From Balneola sp. (GTDB lineage: Bacteria > Bacteroidota > Rhodothermia > Balneolales > Balneolaceae), in assembly GCA_028284195.1 (NCBI GenBank), contig JANQSE010000006.1, positions 248,001-312,000 on the forward strand: a stretch of 64,000 nucleotides of DNA. Direction: 5' to 3'. The notes beneath the pieces were generated by a model, which was given only the letters and a program-made list of their open reading frames with translations, was not told where the DNA came from and ran no database searches. This document shows positions 54,437 to 61,516 of this stretch, piece after piece (within the stretch, counting starts at the first letter, position 1; each line of letters opens with the position of its first letter). The translations under genes and the position numbers were made by a program.

Positions 54437-55786
54437 TTACTGAGTAATGGTAATATCTCCATTTCTTACTTCAATCAATATGCGTCCGGTACCATTTCCA
54501 ACTTTTCCCTGAACTTTGGCAGCATTTCGTGAATTGTTTAGGACAGTATTATTGAGCTTGAAGGGCTGATCCAATTTTCCGTATTCCACATCAAACCTGA
54601 CATCACCTTCGAAAGGTTTTTTCATGTTTACATCTACATCACCATAAGAAGTCCACACCTCTAGGGAGTTTAATTTTTCCATGGCTTCAATTTGGATGTT
54701 TCCCGAACGATTTAGGATGTAAACGTAATCTCCCTGATAATTTTTGACATCAATTTTATTATACTCGCCAACAATCGATACAGCCCCTTGTACAGTGTTT
54801 GTGGTCACTTTTCCGGAGCGATTACGGACATCAACATGTCTTGATATGTTTTCAAGTTCAATGTTTATATACTCTCCGGATATTCCCACATCTCCGAATA
54901 CATTTTCGATTTGAACTTTTGATGATTTGGTATTAATTGATATACCCCGTTCGCCTTTTAAATTGGAGGCAGTAACATTGGTATAATCTCCTGTAATGTT
55001 TACATTTTCTGCTTTATCAATAATAACAGAACCGCTTTTAGTGTCAATGTCGATATCTCCGCGAATATCAGTCAATTCATAATTGGTATAATCACCACGG
55101 GAAGTTATCCTGGAATCCAGGTCATAAGCATTTACGGTTCCGCTTTTGTTTTCGAGGTCAAGTTCGCCGGTAATTTTAGTAAGATTTAGCTTTGTGTAAT
55201 GGCTTTTTACTGTGAGCGAGCCCTTTACTCCTTTCACATCTATGCGCGCAGAGCGGCTTGAGATATCAACATCTCCATTAATGTTTTCTGCAACAACATT
55301 TCCGTATTCATTACTTACTTTAATACCCTGCCCAATATCTCTTATGGCTACAGATCCACTTCTGTTTGTAACTTCAGTCGCTCTTTCAATGGATTGTATA
55401 TTTACTGTAGAGTATCTGGTTTGGAGTTGCAGCTCTATTGCTTTTGGAACCGACAGAGTTAATAGGTGTTTTTTGGTTCGAAAGCTCACATTTTTTCTTT
55501 TGATTTCTGGAAAATCGATTTGCAACGAAGCACGTCCATCGTATGTCTCATATTCAGGATTAAAGTTTTGGAAGTAATGCTCATACGCCTGATCGTTTCC
55601 ATCAAACTCATAGGTATAAGAAATTTGATCCGTATCAGTGCCGGTAACATTTATTTTCATACCTGCGTCAATCATAATGTACAGCTGATCAATACCCGCC
55701 GCATTAAAGCTGCCGTCTTTTTTTCCGCTTTGTGCCCAAATAACAGAGGGTGTTAAAATGAATAAAATGATGAGTAGTTTTTTCAT
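54437..55786 (-). CDS. Secreted DUF4097 beta-solenoid protein
   Basis: 449 residues with a signal peptide ending at VIWAQ. Between about 120 and 385 some fifteen short coils strictly alternate between an S-type turn (NRSGSVAI, SRSARIDV, NKSGTVNA, TKSGSVII, TKSSKVQI, NRSGKVTT, NRSGNIQI) and a Y-type turn (NEYGNVVA, SHYTKLNL, GDYTNYEL, GDYTNVTA, GEYINIEL, GEYNKIDV). This is the DUF4097 putative adhesin repeat folded as a right-handed beta helix. It is the third gene of the ECF sigma operon (4-base overlap), so it is probably an envelope protein made under that sigma factor. Confidence 0.88.
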   Translation of the reverse strand: MKKLLIILFILTPSVIWAQSGKKDGSFNAAGIDQLYIMIDAGMKINVTGTDTDQISYTYEFDGNDQAYEHYFQNFNPEYETYDGRASLQIDFPEIKRKNVSFRTKKHLLTLSVPKAIELQLQTRYSTVNIQSIERATEVTNRSGSVAIRDIGQGIKVSNEYGNVVAENINGDVDISSRSARIDVKGVKGSLTVKSHYTKLNLTKITGELDLENKSGTVNAYDLDSRITSRGDYTNYELTDIRGDIDIDTKSGSVIIDKAENVNITGDYTNVTASNLKGERGISINTKSSKVQIENVFGDVGISGEYINIELENISRHVDVRNRSGKVTTNTVQGAVSIVGEYNKIDVKNYQGDYVYILNRSGNIQIEAMEKLNSLEVWTSYGDVDVNMKKPFEGDVRFDVEYGKLDQPFKLNNTVLNNSRNAAKVQGKVGNGTGRILIEVRNGDITITQ

Positions 55787-56280
55787 GATTGTTCCTCTTG
55801 GTTAAGTAAAAGTTCTTTGTAAAAGTCGAGCTTGGTGGCGTAGAGCCTCTTTAAACTGCTTTCTTTTGTGGGTGATGGCCCATTGATACTAATATCCGTT
55901 TTGATCTCATCGATGAGGCGGTCAATCTCCTCAATGGCATTGGCAGTTGATTCAATGGAAGGCCGGTTTTGTTCCTGAGCCTCTTGAATCAATAATGGGG
56001 TTAAATCCCGAAGCTGCTTAGTTGCCGTGCTTAAAGTTTCATACATTTGTTGATCAACAGAAGCAGCAGCCGGTCTCATATTTATTACCGTATTGTACAT
56101 ACCAATTCCGGCAAAAATCAGCAAAATGGCAGCTGCACTGCCTATCCAGAAGCTTCTCCAATGTACATGAACATTAGATGTTTTTTTGGAAGGGAGTTCC
56201 CGTTCAATGTTTTTCCAGATGTGCTGTTTCTGTTTTAAGGATGGATAATCCTTATCACTATAAAAGTTGTGATTCTTCAT
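55783..56280 (-). CDS. Putative anti-sigma factor, single-pass membrane protein
   Basis: 165 residues. A 42-residue N-terminal cytoplasmic part leads to one helix (about 44-64, FWIGSAAAILLIFAGIG), then a helical periplasmic domain. There is no HxxxCxxC zinc motif, so it is not a classic ZAS anti-sigma factor. Position decides the call: it overlaps the sigma gene by four bases and the DUF4097 gene by four bases. It may sense the envelope through its periplasmic helices. Confidence 0.6.
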   Translation of the reverse strand: MKNHNFYSDKDYPSLKQKQHIWKNIERELPSKKTSNVHVHWRSFWIGSAAAILLIFAGIGMYNTVINMRPAAASVDQQMYETLSTATKQLRDLTPLLIQEAQEQNRPSIESTANAIEEIDRLIDEIKTDISINGPSPTKESSLKRLYATKLDFYKELLLNQEEQS

Positions 56281-56801
56281 TGGGCTGTAATTAATTTAAG
56301 TTCTTTCTTTGTGCGGTGTAGAATCGTCCGGGATGCCGCTTCAGTAATCCCGATCATGGAGGCTATTTCGGCATGGCTGTAACCTTCAGCTATATGCAAA
56401 AGGCATACCATTCGTTTTTCTGGTGCTAAACTCCTGATCGCATCTTTTGCCTTCAACCATAAGCCGGCTTCTTCCATCTTTTCATCTTTTTCGCGTTCTA
56501 TGTGATGATCATGCAGTTCTGTAAACCGGATGTTGGATCTCATATCTGTTCTCATTTCATTTAATCCTATAGTAAAAAGCCAGGTTTTGAACTTCGAATG
56601 CTGCTTAAAACTTCCAAGTTTTTCAAATGCTTTGATAAACGCCCGTTGTACCCATTCTTCTGTTTGGGATGTTGTTTCTGAAAATTGAGACAAAAAACAA
56701 TACAAAGCATCAATATGAAGGTTGTACAACTGCTTGTATGCAGATTGATCTCCATTCAAAGCGGCATCGATAAGGTGTATTTCGTTGTCGTAAATATTCA
56801 A
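56277..56801 (-). CDS. ECF RNA polymerase sigma factor
   Basis: 174 residues. The start is a TTG at 56801. Region 2 spans about 20-90 (AYKQLYNLHIDALYCFL, KFKTWLFTIGLNEMR) and region 4 about 120-170 (EGYSHAEIASMIGITEAASR with the helix-turn-helix). It is the first gene of the sigma/anti-sigma/DUF4097 operon. A promoter of the type it might recognise lies 20 bases upstream (autoregulation). The ECF class cannot be assigned by eye. Confidence 0.92.
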   Translation of the reverse strand: MNIYDNEIHLIDAALNGDQSAYKQLYNLHIDALYCFLSQFSETTSQTEEWVQRAFIKAFEKLGSFKQHSKFKTWLFTIGLNEMRTDMRSNIRFTELHDHHIEREKDEKMEEAGLWLKAKDAIRSLAPEKRMVCLLHIAEGYSHAEIASMIGITEAASRTILHRTKKELKLITAQ

Positions 56802-56820
56802 TCCAATTGAATTTTGTACT

Positions 56821-56849
56821 TAGATGCACAAAATCTACCAAACGTTACA
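56821..56849 (-). promoter_or_regulatory. Candidate autoregulated promoter of the ECF sigma operon
   Basis: Read on the minus strand, TGTAAC (56849-56844) is followed after 16 bases by GCATCTA (56827-56821). The TTG start is 20 bases further, giving a very short leader. Confidence 0.45.
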
Positions 56850-56877
56850 TGGATTTTTAAATAAATATAGATGAGAA

Positions 56878-56906
56878 TAACAAAGGGACATGTTGTCCCT
56901 TTGTTA
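56878..56906 (-). terminator. Perfect 13-base hairpin between the Spy-like gene and sigma promoter
   Basis: TAACAAAGGGACA and TGTCCCTTTGTTA form a perfect 13-base stem with a three-base loop, one base after the Spy-like stop. The sequence beyond (TTATTCTCATC) is only partly T-rich. It separates the Spy-like transcript from the sigma operon promoter at 56849. Confidence 0.6.
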
Positions 56907-56907
56907 A

Positions 56908-57285
56908 TTAGTTATTTGGCCGCTGCCTGCGCCGGTTGCTGAAAAGTTTTTCTTTAAGTTCGGGATACTTCTTTTTTTGGGACTCAGTGAGGAGAGCTTC
57001 AAAATCGGTATCTCTTTTTTTATTGATTTCATTAATCTGGTTTATATCCGGTCGTTGCCCTGATTTCCTTAGATCCTGCATACGTTGGAAAAAATCAGCG
57101 AATATCTTTTTCGCCGATTTTTCTTGTTCCTTTGAAAGCTCCAGTTCTTCATCAAGCGTGTTAATAAGGTTTTTAATTCTCTCCTCTACAGGCGGGCGGT
57201 TGGGACGTTCACTTCTTTGTTGTCTTTGAGAGAAAGCACTGCCCGTTACTAACAACAGCAGCAAGAAAGTAAATAATGGTTTCAT
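56908..57285 (-). CDS. Spy/CpxP-like periplasmic helical protein
   Basis: 125 residues. A signal peptide (LLVTGSAFS) precedes an Arg/Gln/Pro-rich start, then long charged helices (EERIKNLINTLDEELELSKEQ, with a 15-residue break) and LLTESQKKKYPELKEKL, which matches the LTxxQ-type helix of Spy/CpxP proteins. Family members are ATP-independent periplasmic chaperones or stress-sensor adaptors. It lies directly upstream of the ECF sigma operon on the same strand, with a hairpin between, and divergent from the basic secreted protein at 57464. Confidence 0.75.
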   Translation of the reverse strand: MKPLFTFLLLLLVTGSAFSQRQQRSERPNRPPVEERIKNLINTLDEELELSKEQEKSAKKIFADFFQRMQDLRKSGQRPDINQINEINKKRDTDFEALLTESQKKKYPELKEKLFSNRRRQRPNN

Positions 57286-57348
57286 GATTATTGTAATTAA
57301 TAGTATTGAGTCATTGTACAGTTAGGCGAAATAATTCGGAAATGCCTT

Positions 57349-57358
57349 CGGTTAACCG
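57349..57358. promoter_or_regulatory. 10-base palindrome in the divergent Spy-like/basic-protein region
   Basis: CGGTTAACCG is perfectly self-complementary and lies 12 bases from a second, 12-base palindrome. Possible operator; no regulator is identified. Confidence 0.3.
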
Positions 57359-57369
57359 GAAGCCTCGCA

Positions 57370-57381
57370 TTAGCATGCTAA
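57370..57381. promoter_or_regulatory. 12-base palindrome overlapping the Spy-like -10 region
   Basis: TTAGCATGCTAA is perfectly self-complementary. It overlaps the -10 end of the candidate ECF promoter at 57371-57399, so a bound protein could block that promoter. Part of the 178-base divergent gap. Confidence 0.35.
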
Positions 57382-57399
57382 CACAAAGATGTGGTTACA
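57371..57399 (-). promoter_or_regulatory. Candidate ECF-sigma promoter of the Spy-like gene
   Basis: On the minus strand TGTAAC (57399-57394) is followed after 16 bases by CATGCTA (57377-57371), similar to the GCATCTA of the sigma operon promoter. The ATG is about 85 bases downstream, giving a long leader. Confidence 0.35.
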
Positions 57400-57453
57400 C
57401 AAGCAGCAAAATCTCCGTTATTTAAGGCAGGCATTAAAGCTTAATCCTAAAAA

Positions 57454-57460
57454 AGGAGGA
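57454..57460 (+). promoter_or_regulatory. Strong ribosome binding site that sets the start at 57464
   Basis: AGGAGGA lies three bases before the ATG at 57464. It decides against an in-frame start 25 codons upstream. Confidence 0.75.
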
Positions 57461-57463
57461 ACC

Positions 57464-58075
57464 ATGAAACGGAAAACAGTATTAATCACCCTATTCAGTT
57501 TATTTATTGGAATTGGAAGCTTACTTGCGCAAAGAGGTATTTCTTTTCAGGTATCGTACAAATCAGGTTATACACCAGGTAAATACGCAGATAAAGACAT
57601 CCGTGAATTTCGTGAGTTCCAGAAAGATGTGGATAGATTTTCCAGAGCTGTTCAAAGAGAACAAGTGAGTAAGGCCCGAAAAATAAAAAGCGAAATCGTT
57701 TATCAAATGAGAAGCGAGATTCGGGATACCCGTCAAAAGATCCGATTGGTAAAGAGGGATCTTGAAGGATACTCAAATCACGGCCTTCGTAAAAAAGGCA
57801 GTAGAAAACGCTATAACTATAATAAATATAGTAAACGAGGCAGTTATAGTTACTACACCTATAAGGACTTAAAGCGTCTGAATCAAAGACTTGAAAAACA
57901 GACAAAGATTCTGTTTAAACTGGAAAACTTGTATTTGGATCGTTCCTACAGATTCTATAAACAAGCGAGAAAGCATGAGAGCCTGATGTATGATTTTGAG
58001 AAAACCCTGAAAGCAGATATTAGCTACTCGTTGAAGGATTATCGAAATCGTAACCGGTATAGGAGAGATGGATAA
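57464..58075 (+). CDS. Secreted highly basic helical protein, unknown family
   Basis: 203 residues from the ATG with the strong ribosome site. A signal peptide (ITLFSLFIGIGSLLAQ) precedes two charged helical blocks (about 45-100 and 125-175, coiled-coil-like) joined by a Tyr/Arg/Lys/Gly-rich linker (KRYNYNKYSKRGSYSYY). The chain is strongly basic, unlike most secreted proteins here. I do not recognise the family. Its divergent partner is the Spy-like gene and the ECF sigma operon is close by, so a role in envelope stress is plausible but unproven. Confidence 0.8.
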   Translation: MKRKTVLITLFSLFIGIGSLLAQRGISFQVSYKSGYTPGKYADKDIREFREFQKDVDRFSRAVQREQVSKARKIKSEIVYQMRSEIRDTRQKIRLVKRDLEGYSNHGLRKKGSRKRYNYNKYSKRGSYSYYTYKDLKRLNQRLEKQTKILFKLENLYLDRSYRFYKQARKHESLMYDFEKTLKADISYSLKDYRNRNRYRRDG

Positions 58076-58080
58076 ATTAA

Positions 58081-58105
58081 AAGGAGCTGTCGATAGCAGC
58101 TCCTT
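58081..58105. terminator. Shared terminator of two convergent genes
   Basis: AAGGAGCTG pairs perfectly with CAGCTCCTT around TCGATAG. ATTTT follows on the plus strand and TTAATTT on the minus strand, so it can serve both the basic protein gene and the GNAT gene. Confidence 0.65.
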
Positions 58106-58108
58106 ATT

Positions 58109-58387
58109 TTATGTTACATCGTAAAGTTCTTTATTTTTTGAAAACACAGACCGAGCATACGGGCACAGTGGTAAAACCTTTAGTTTGTGTTTACGGGCAT
58201 ATTCAACAGCCGCAAAAACTAATTTTTTCCCTAAACCTTCTCCCCGGTAATTATCAGAAACTTCGGTATGGTCGATAATAATGCGCCCGGTACCAGCTTT
58301 AGAATAAGTGAGTTCTGCCGCACGTTTGCCTTTATCATCAAAGAAAAAAGCACCTTTTGTTTCTGTTTCTTCGTGTCCTATTTTCAT
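58109..58387 (-). CDS. Small GNAT-type N-acetyltransferase (YidJ/Acetyltransf_CG-like)
   Basis: 92 residues, the short single-domain type. IIDHTEVSDNYRGEGLGKKL contains the acetyl-CoA-binding R-x-x-G-x-G/A loop, and LPLCPYARSVFSKN is the C-terminal motif of this short subgroup. Substrate unknown. It is convergent with the basic protein gene and divergent from the next gene (41 bases). Confidence 0.88.
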   Translation of the reverse strand: MKIGHEETETKGAFFFDDKGKRAAELTYSKAGTGRIIIDHTEVSDNYRGEGLGKKLVFAAVEYARKHKLKVLPLCPYARSVFSKNKELYDVT

Positions 58388-58428
58388 GTGTTGGTAATAT
58401 GCTTACTATTCAGGGTAATCTATTGAAA

Positions 58429-59286
58429 ATGCTTATAAAACGATTTTTATTTTTTGTTCTTTTGTCAATTTTTGGCGGTTCATTAACAGCTCAAAAAACT
58501 GTTGAAGTTGAATTAAAGGAGTATAAAAGAATAGACAAGCCTGCTCGTAATGAAGTTTCAGGCATTATAAAAGACCCGCGATTTGAAAATGTGTTTTGGG
58601 TATTGGGTGATTCGGGAACCGATAATAAAGTATATGCCATCAACGAAAAAGGGGAGATGGTGTCGGGCAAAGAATATGAAGGCCTGGAATTGGAAGGGGC
58701 AGCAAACCGTGATTGGGAAGACATTGCAATAGATGAAGAAGGCAACCTTATTATCGCTGATATTGGAAACAACTGTAGCTGCCGTACCGATCAGTCTGTT
58801 ATAATTCTTAAAGAACCTTCAGCAGTTACTCAATCATCCAGCGATTACGAAAAGTATGATATCAAATACCAAAAGCCGGATGGTTTTCTATACAGGTTTA
58901 TAAACTACTCGCCGGATGCTGAATCTTTATTTTGGAAAGATGGAATTATATATGTTCTGTCAAAAAAATTCAAAGGCCGTGAAACCAGGTTATTCAAGCT
59001 CGAAAATCTTTCTACAGAACAAAAGAATGAGTTTACCCTTGTACAAACTATCGATTTTGATGATGAAGTAACGGCGGCAGATTTTGCTTTTAATAAGCTT
59101 GCTGTACTTACATATCGCTCGCTATGGGTTTTTGAACAGGATGATACTCCGGATTTTTTTGATGGCCAGGTTACCAGATATACGTTTAAAGCCGACCAGG
59201 TAGAAAGTGTTACTTTTATCAACGAGAACACCGTGCTTATTGCAGAAGAGAATGGAGAGTTGTATAAAATCGGGCTTGAAAAGTAG
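58429..59286 (+). CDS. Secreted beta-propeller-like protein
   Basis: 285 residues from the ATG at 58429, chosen because LIKRFLFFVLLSIFGGSLTAQ is a clean signal peptide; starts at 58399 or 58357 would add poor residues. NEVSGIIKDPRFENVFWVLG, NRDWEDIAIDEEGNLIIADI and FINENTVLIAEENGELY repeat a strand-turn pattern (GNLxIADIGNN), like six- or seven-bladed propellers. I do not recognise an enzyme site. A pair of close cysteines (CSC) sits in the NNCSCRTD loop. Confidence 0.75.
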   Translation: MLIKRFLFFVLLSIFGGSLTAQKTVEVELKEYKRIDKPARNEVSGIIKDPRFENVFWVLGDSGTDNKVYAINEKGEMVSGKEYEGLELEGAANRDWEDIAIDEEGNLIIADIGNNCSCRTDQSVIILKEPSAVTQSSSDYEKYDIKYQKPDGFLYRFINYSPDAESLFWKDGIIYVLSKKFKGRETRLFKLENLSTEQKNEFTLVQTIDFDDEVTAADFAFNKLAVLTYRSLWVFEQDDTPDFFDGQVTRYTFKADQVESVTFINENTVLIAEENGELYKIGLEK

Positions 59287-59341
59287 ATGGCATTTTTGCA
59301 ACCATAAAGTGTATAGAGTTTTTGCCTTTTCCTGAAAACCC

Positions 59342-59857
59342 TTACGCGATTACGAAATCAGGATTGTTCAATTTCTGTTGATCGGCATAGGAGAGGTCGA
59401 GGCTTTTAATCAATTCAGATTTTTTTGGAAAAACTCTGATCATTTGAATTAAACTAAGCATGGCTACGACTAAGAAAATTACGTGTAGGGTCAGCATCAG
59501 GAATACCAATGCAACCAAAGCAGATACTTCTATTGTGATGATCTGAATTAATTTTACCTTTCTAAAAATTTCTAATTTTTTTGTGAAACTGGTTTCTGTT
59601 TTAGAAACAGAAGTCAACTTTTTATAAATCGAATTGCCTGTAAATGTCATTATCACAAGCAAAGCAATACTGGCAAGAATAAAGTAGATGAGCAGTTCGT
59701 CATCAAAAAGGGACAGAGGCAGTATTTCTAAAAAGTAAAGTACACCGATTACAATGCCGAAATTAACAACCCCAAGTATAAAGGCACCAAACATAATTTT
59801 GGTGGTTTTAAAATACTCTCCTACAGTTTGTGGTTGGTTTTGAGCCTGGTACGTCAT
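59342..59857 (-). CDS. Hypothetical four-helix membrane protein coupled to menB
   Basis: 171 residues. Helices lie at about 20-43, 53-72, 100-120 and 122-140; a basic loop (VSKTETSFTKKLEIFRKVK) lies between the second and third. No family recognised. Its start overlaps the menB stop by four bases, so it is made with the menaquinone enzymes. It ends the menF-menD-menH-menB block. Confidence 0.78.
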   Translation of the reverse strand: MTYQAQNQPQTVGEYFKTTKIMFGAFILGVVNFGIVIGVLYFLEILPLSLFDDELLIYFILASIALLVIMTFTGNSIYKKLTSVSKTETSFTKKLEIFRKVKLIQIITIEVSALVALVFLMLTLHVIFLVVAMLSLIQMIRVFPKKSELIKSLDLSYADQQKLNNPDFVIA

Positions 59858-60690
59858 GATGGATTTCGGTCAAATTTATTCCAGTTTGGTTTTCTTTTTT
59901 CAAGAAAGGCATTTTTTCCTTCTTCTGCTTCATCCGTCATATATGCAAGCCGGGTAGCTTCTCCTGCAAAAATCTGTTGCCCAACTAAACCGTCATCAAT
60001 AAGATTGAATGCGAATTTAATCATTTTGATAGCCGTAGGGCTTTTTCCTAAAATTTCCTGTGCCCAGTTGTATGCGGTACTTTCCAGTTCATCATGCGGG
60101 ATAACTGCATTTACCATTCCCATTTCATAAGCATCCTGAGCGGAATAATTACGGCCTAAAAAGAAGATTTCACGCCCTCGTTTTTGCCCAACCTGGCGTG
60201 CTAAAAGAGCAGAACCAAAGCCACCGTCAAAGCTGGCAACATCTGCGTCGGTTTGTTTAAAAATAGCATGTTCTTTGCTTGCCAGGGTTAAATCGCAGGT
60301 AACATGGAGGCTATGCCCGCCGCCTACCGCCCATCCGGGAACTACTGCAATTACAACTTTTGGCATAAATCTAATTAACCGTTGTAATTCAAGTACATTA
60401 AGCCGGTTAATACCGTCATCTGCTTTATATCCGGTTTTAGATCGCACGGTTTGGTCTCCCCCTGAGCAAAAAGAATATTTGCCATCTTTACCAGAAGGTC
60501 CTTCAGCACTCAGCAGTACAACACCAATGCCATTATCTTCCTTTGCATCAGAAAAGGCTTCATACATTTCAAACAAAGTTTTAGGCCGAAAGGCATTTCG
60601 CACATCTGGCCGGTTGAATGCTATCCGGGCAACCCCATTCAGTTTTTTATAGGTGATGTCTTCGTATTCTTTTACAGTATTCCAATTCAT
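59854..60690 (-). CDS. menB: 1,4-Dihydroxy-2-naphthoyl-CoA synthase
   Basis: 278 residues of the crotonase fold. INGVARIAFNRPD-type start, KYSFCSGGDQTVR (oxyanion and substrate loop), VVPGWAVGGGHSLH and SFDGGFGSALLARQVG are MenB landmarks. It closes the naphthoate ring of o-succinylbenzoyl-CoA. It overlaps menH upstream and the membrane gene downstream by four bases each. Confidence 0.95.
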   Translation of the reverse strand: MNWNTVKEYEDITYKKLNGVARIAFNRPDVRNAFRPKTLFEMYEAFSDAKEDNGIGVVLLSAEGPSGKDGKYSFCSGGDQTVRSKTGYKADDGINRLNVLELQRLIRFMPKVVIAVVPGWAVGGGHSLHVTCDLTLASKEHAIFKQTDADVASFDGGFGSALLARQVGQKRGREIFFLGRNYSAQDAYEMGMVNAVIPHDELESTAYNWAQEILGKSPTAIKMIKFAFNLIDDGLVGQQIFAGEATRLAYMTDEAEEGKNAFLEKRKPNWNKFDRNPS

Positions 60691-61508
60691 GGCAGGGTAT
60701 GTGTTTGTATAAATTTTTTGAGTGTGCGTGCGATTTGTTCCATCTGTTCTAAATGTACACGATGGCTAGCATTTTGGAAAACACTAAACTGTGATGACTG
60801 CATACGATGGTGCATGGCACTCATCAGGTTTATGAATTTTTGATCTTTACCACCCGCAATTAATTGTACAGGCATAGATAAGTGGTGCAATTGTTCTTTA
60901 AAACAGGGCATGTTTCCTGTTCCAAAACCGAGTAGGCTGTTACTCATCCATAGTGCATTTTGTTTTTGCTGGATCTTTCGGATTTTTGCCAGCTCAGCTT
61001 TGGAAACCTGATCTGAAAGGAATAAAGGCATTTCAGCCCATTCATCCAGGAATTGATTGAAATTTCCTGAGATTGAATCTGCACGTTGGGCATCTAAAGC
61101 CTGGCGTGCCTGCCTTTCCTGATCATTTTCTATGCCAAAGGTAGTGCTTTCCAGTATAAGGCCTTGTAACAGGTCGGGCCGTTGTAAAGCAATCTGGAGG
61201 GCTAAACGTCCGCCCATGCTGTAGCCATAAATAAAAAGAGGGCTGTGAAGCTGTTCACTTATTAGTTTTACAAGATCGGCTGCCTGTTCTTTACCTGCAA
61301 AACGGTAATGCATTTCCGAGCCTTCTGTGCCACCATGTCCCAGCAGGTCGATAGTAACTGGATTGCAAAAATTTTTGAGTTCAGGAATCAATGAAGCAAA
61401 CGATTTGCCCGATCCTAAAAATCCGTGAAGCAACACAAGGCTTGGTAACTCATCAACTTTTTGATGTGTTTCGAAATGATATTCAATTCCCCGCACCCTT
61501 ATTTTCAT
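60687..61508 (-). CDS. menH: SHCHC synthase (alpha/beta hydrolase)
   Basis: 273 residues from the ATG at 61508, eight bases after menD; the longer frame overlaps menD. VLLHGFLGSGKSF, GYSMGGRLALQ (nucleophile serine), AGGKDQKF (acid) and NASHRVHLEQ (histidine) form the triad setting of MenH. It eliminates pyruvate from SEPHCHC in menaquinone synthesis. It overlaps menB by four bases. Confidence 0.93.
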   Translation of the reverse strand: MKIRVRGIEYHFETHQKVDELPSLVLLHGFLGSGKSFASLIPELKNFCNPVTIDLLGHGGTEGSEMHYRFAGKEQAADLVKLISEQLHSPLFIYGYSMGGRLALQIALQRPDLLQGLILESTTFGIENDQERQARQALDAQRADSISGNFNQFLDEWAEMPLFLSDQVSKAELAKIRKIQQKQNALWMSNSLLGFGTGNMPCFKEQLHHLSMPVQLIAGGKDQKFINLMSAMHHRMQSSQFSVFQNASHRVHLEQMEQIARTLKKFIQTHTLP

Positions 61509-61516
61509 ACCAGAAG

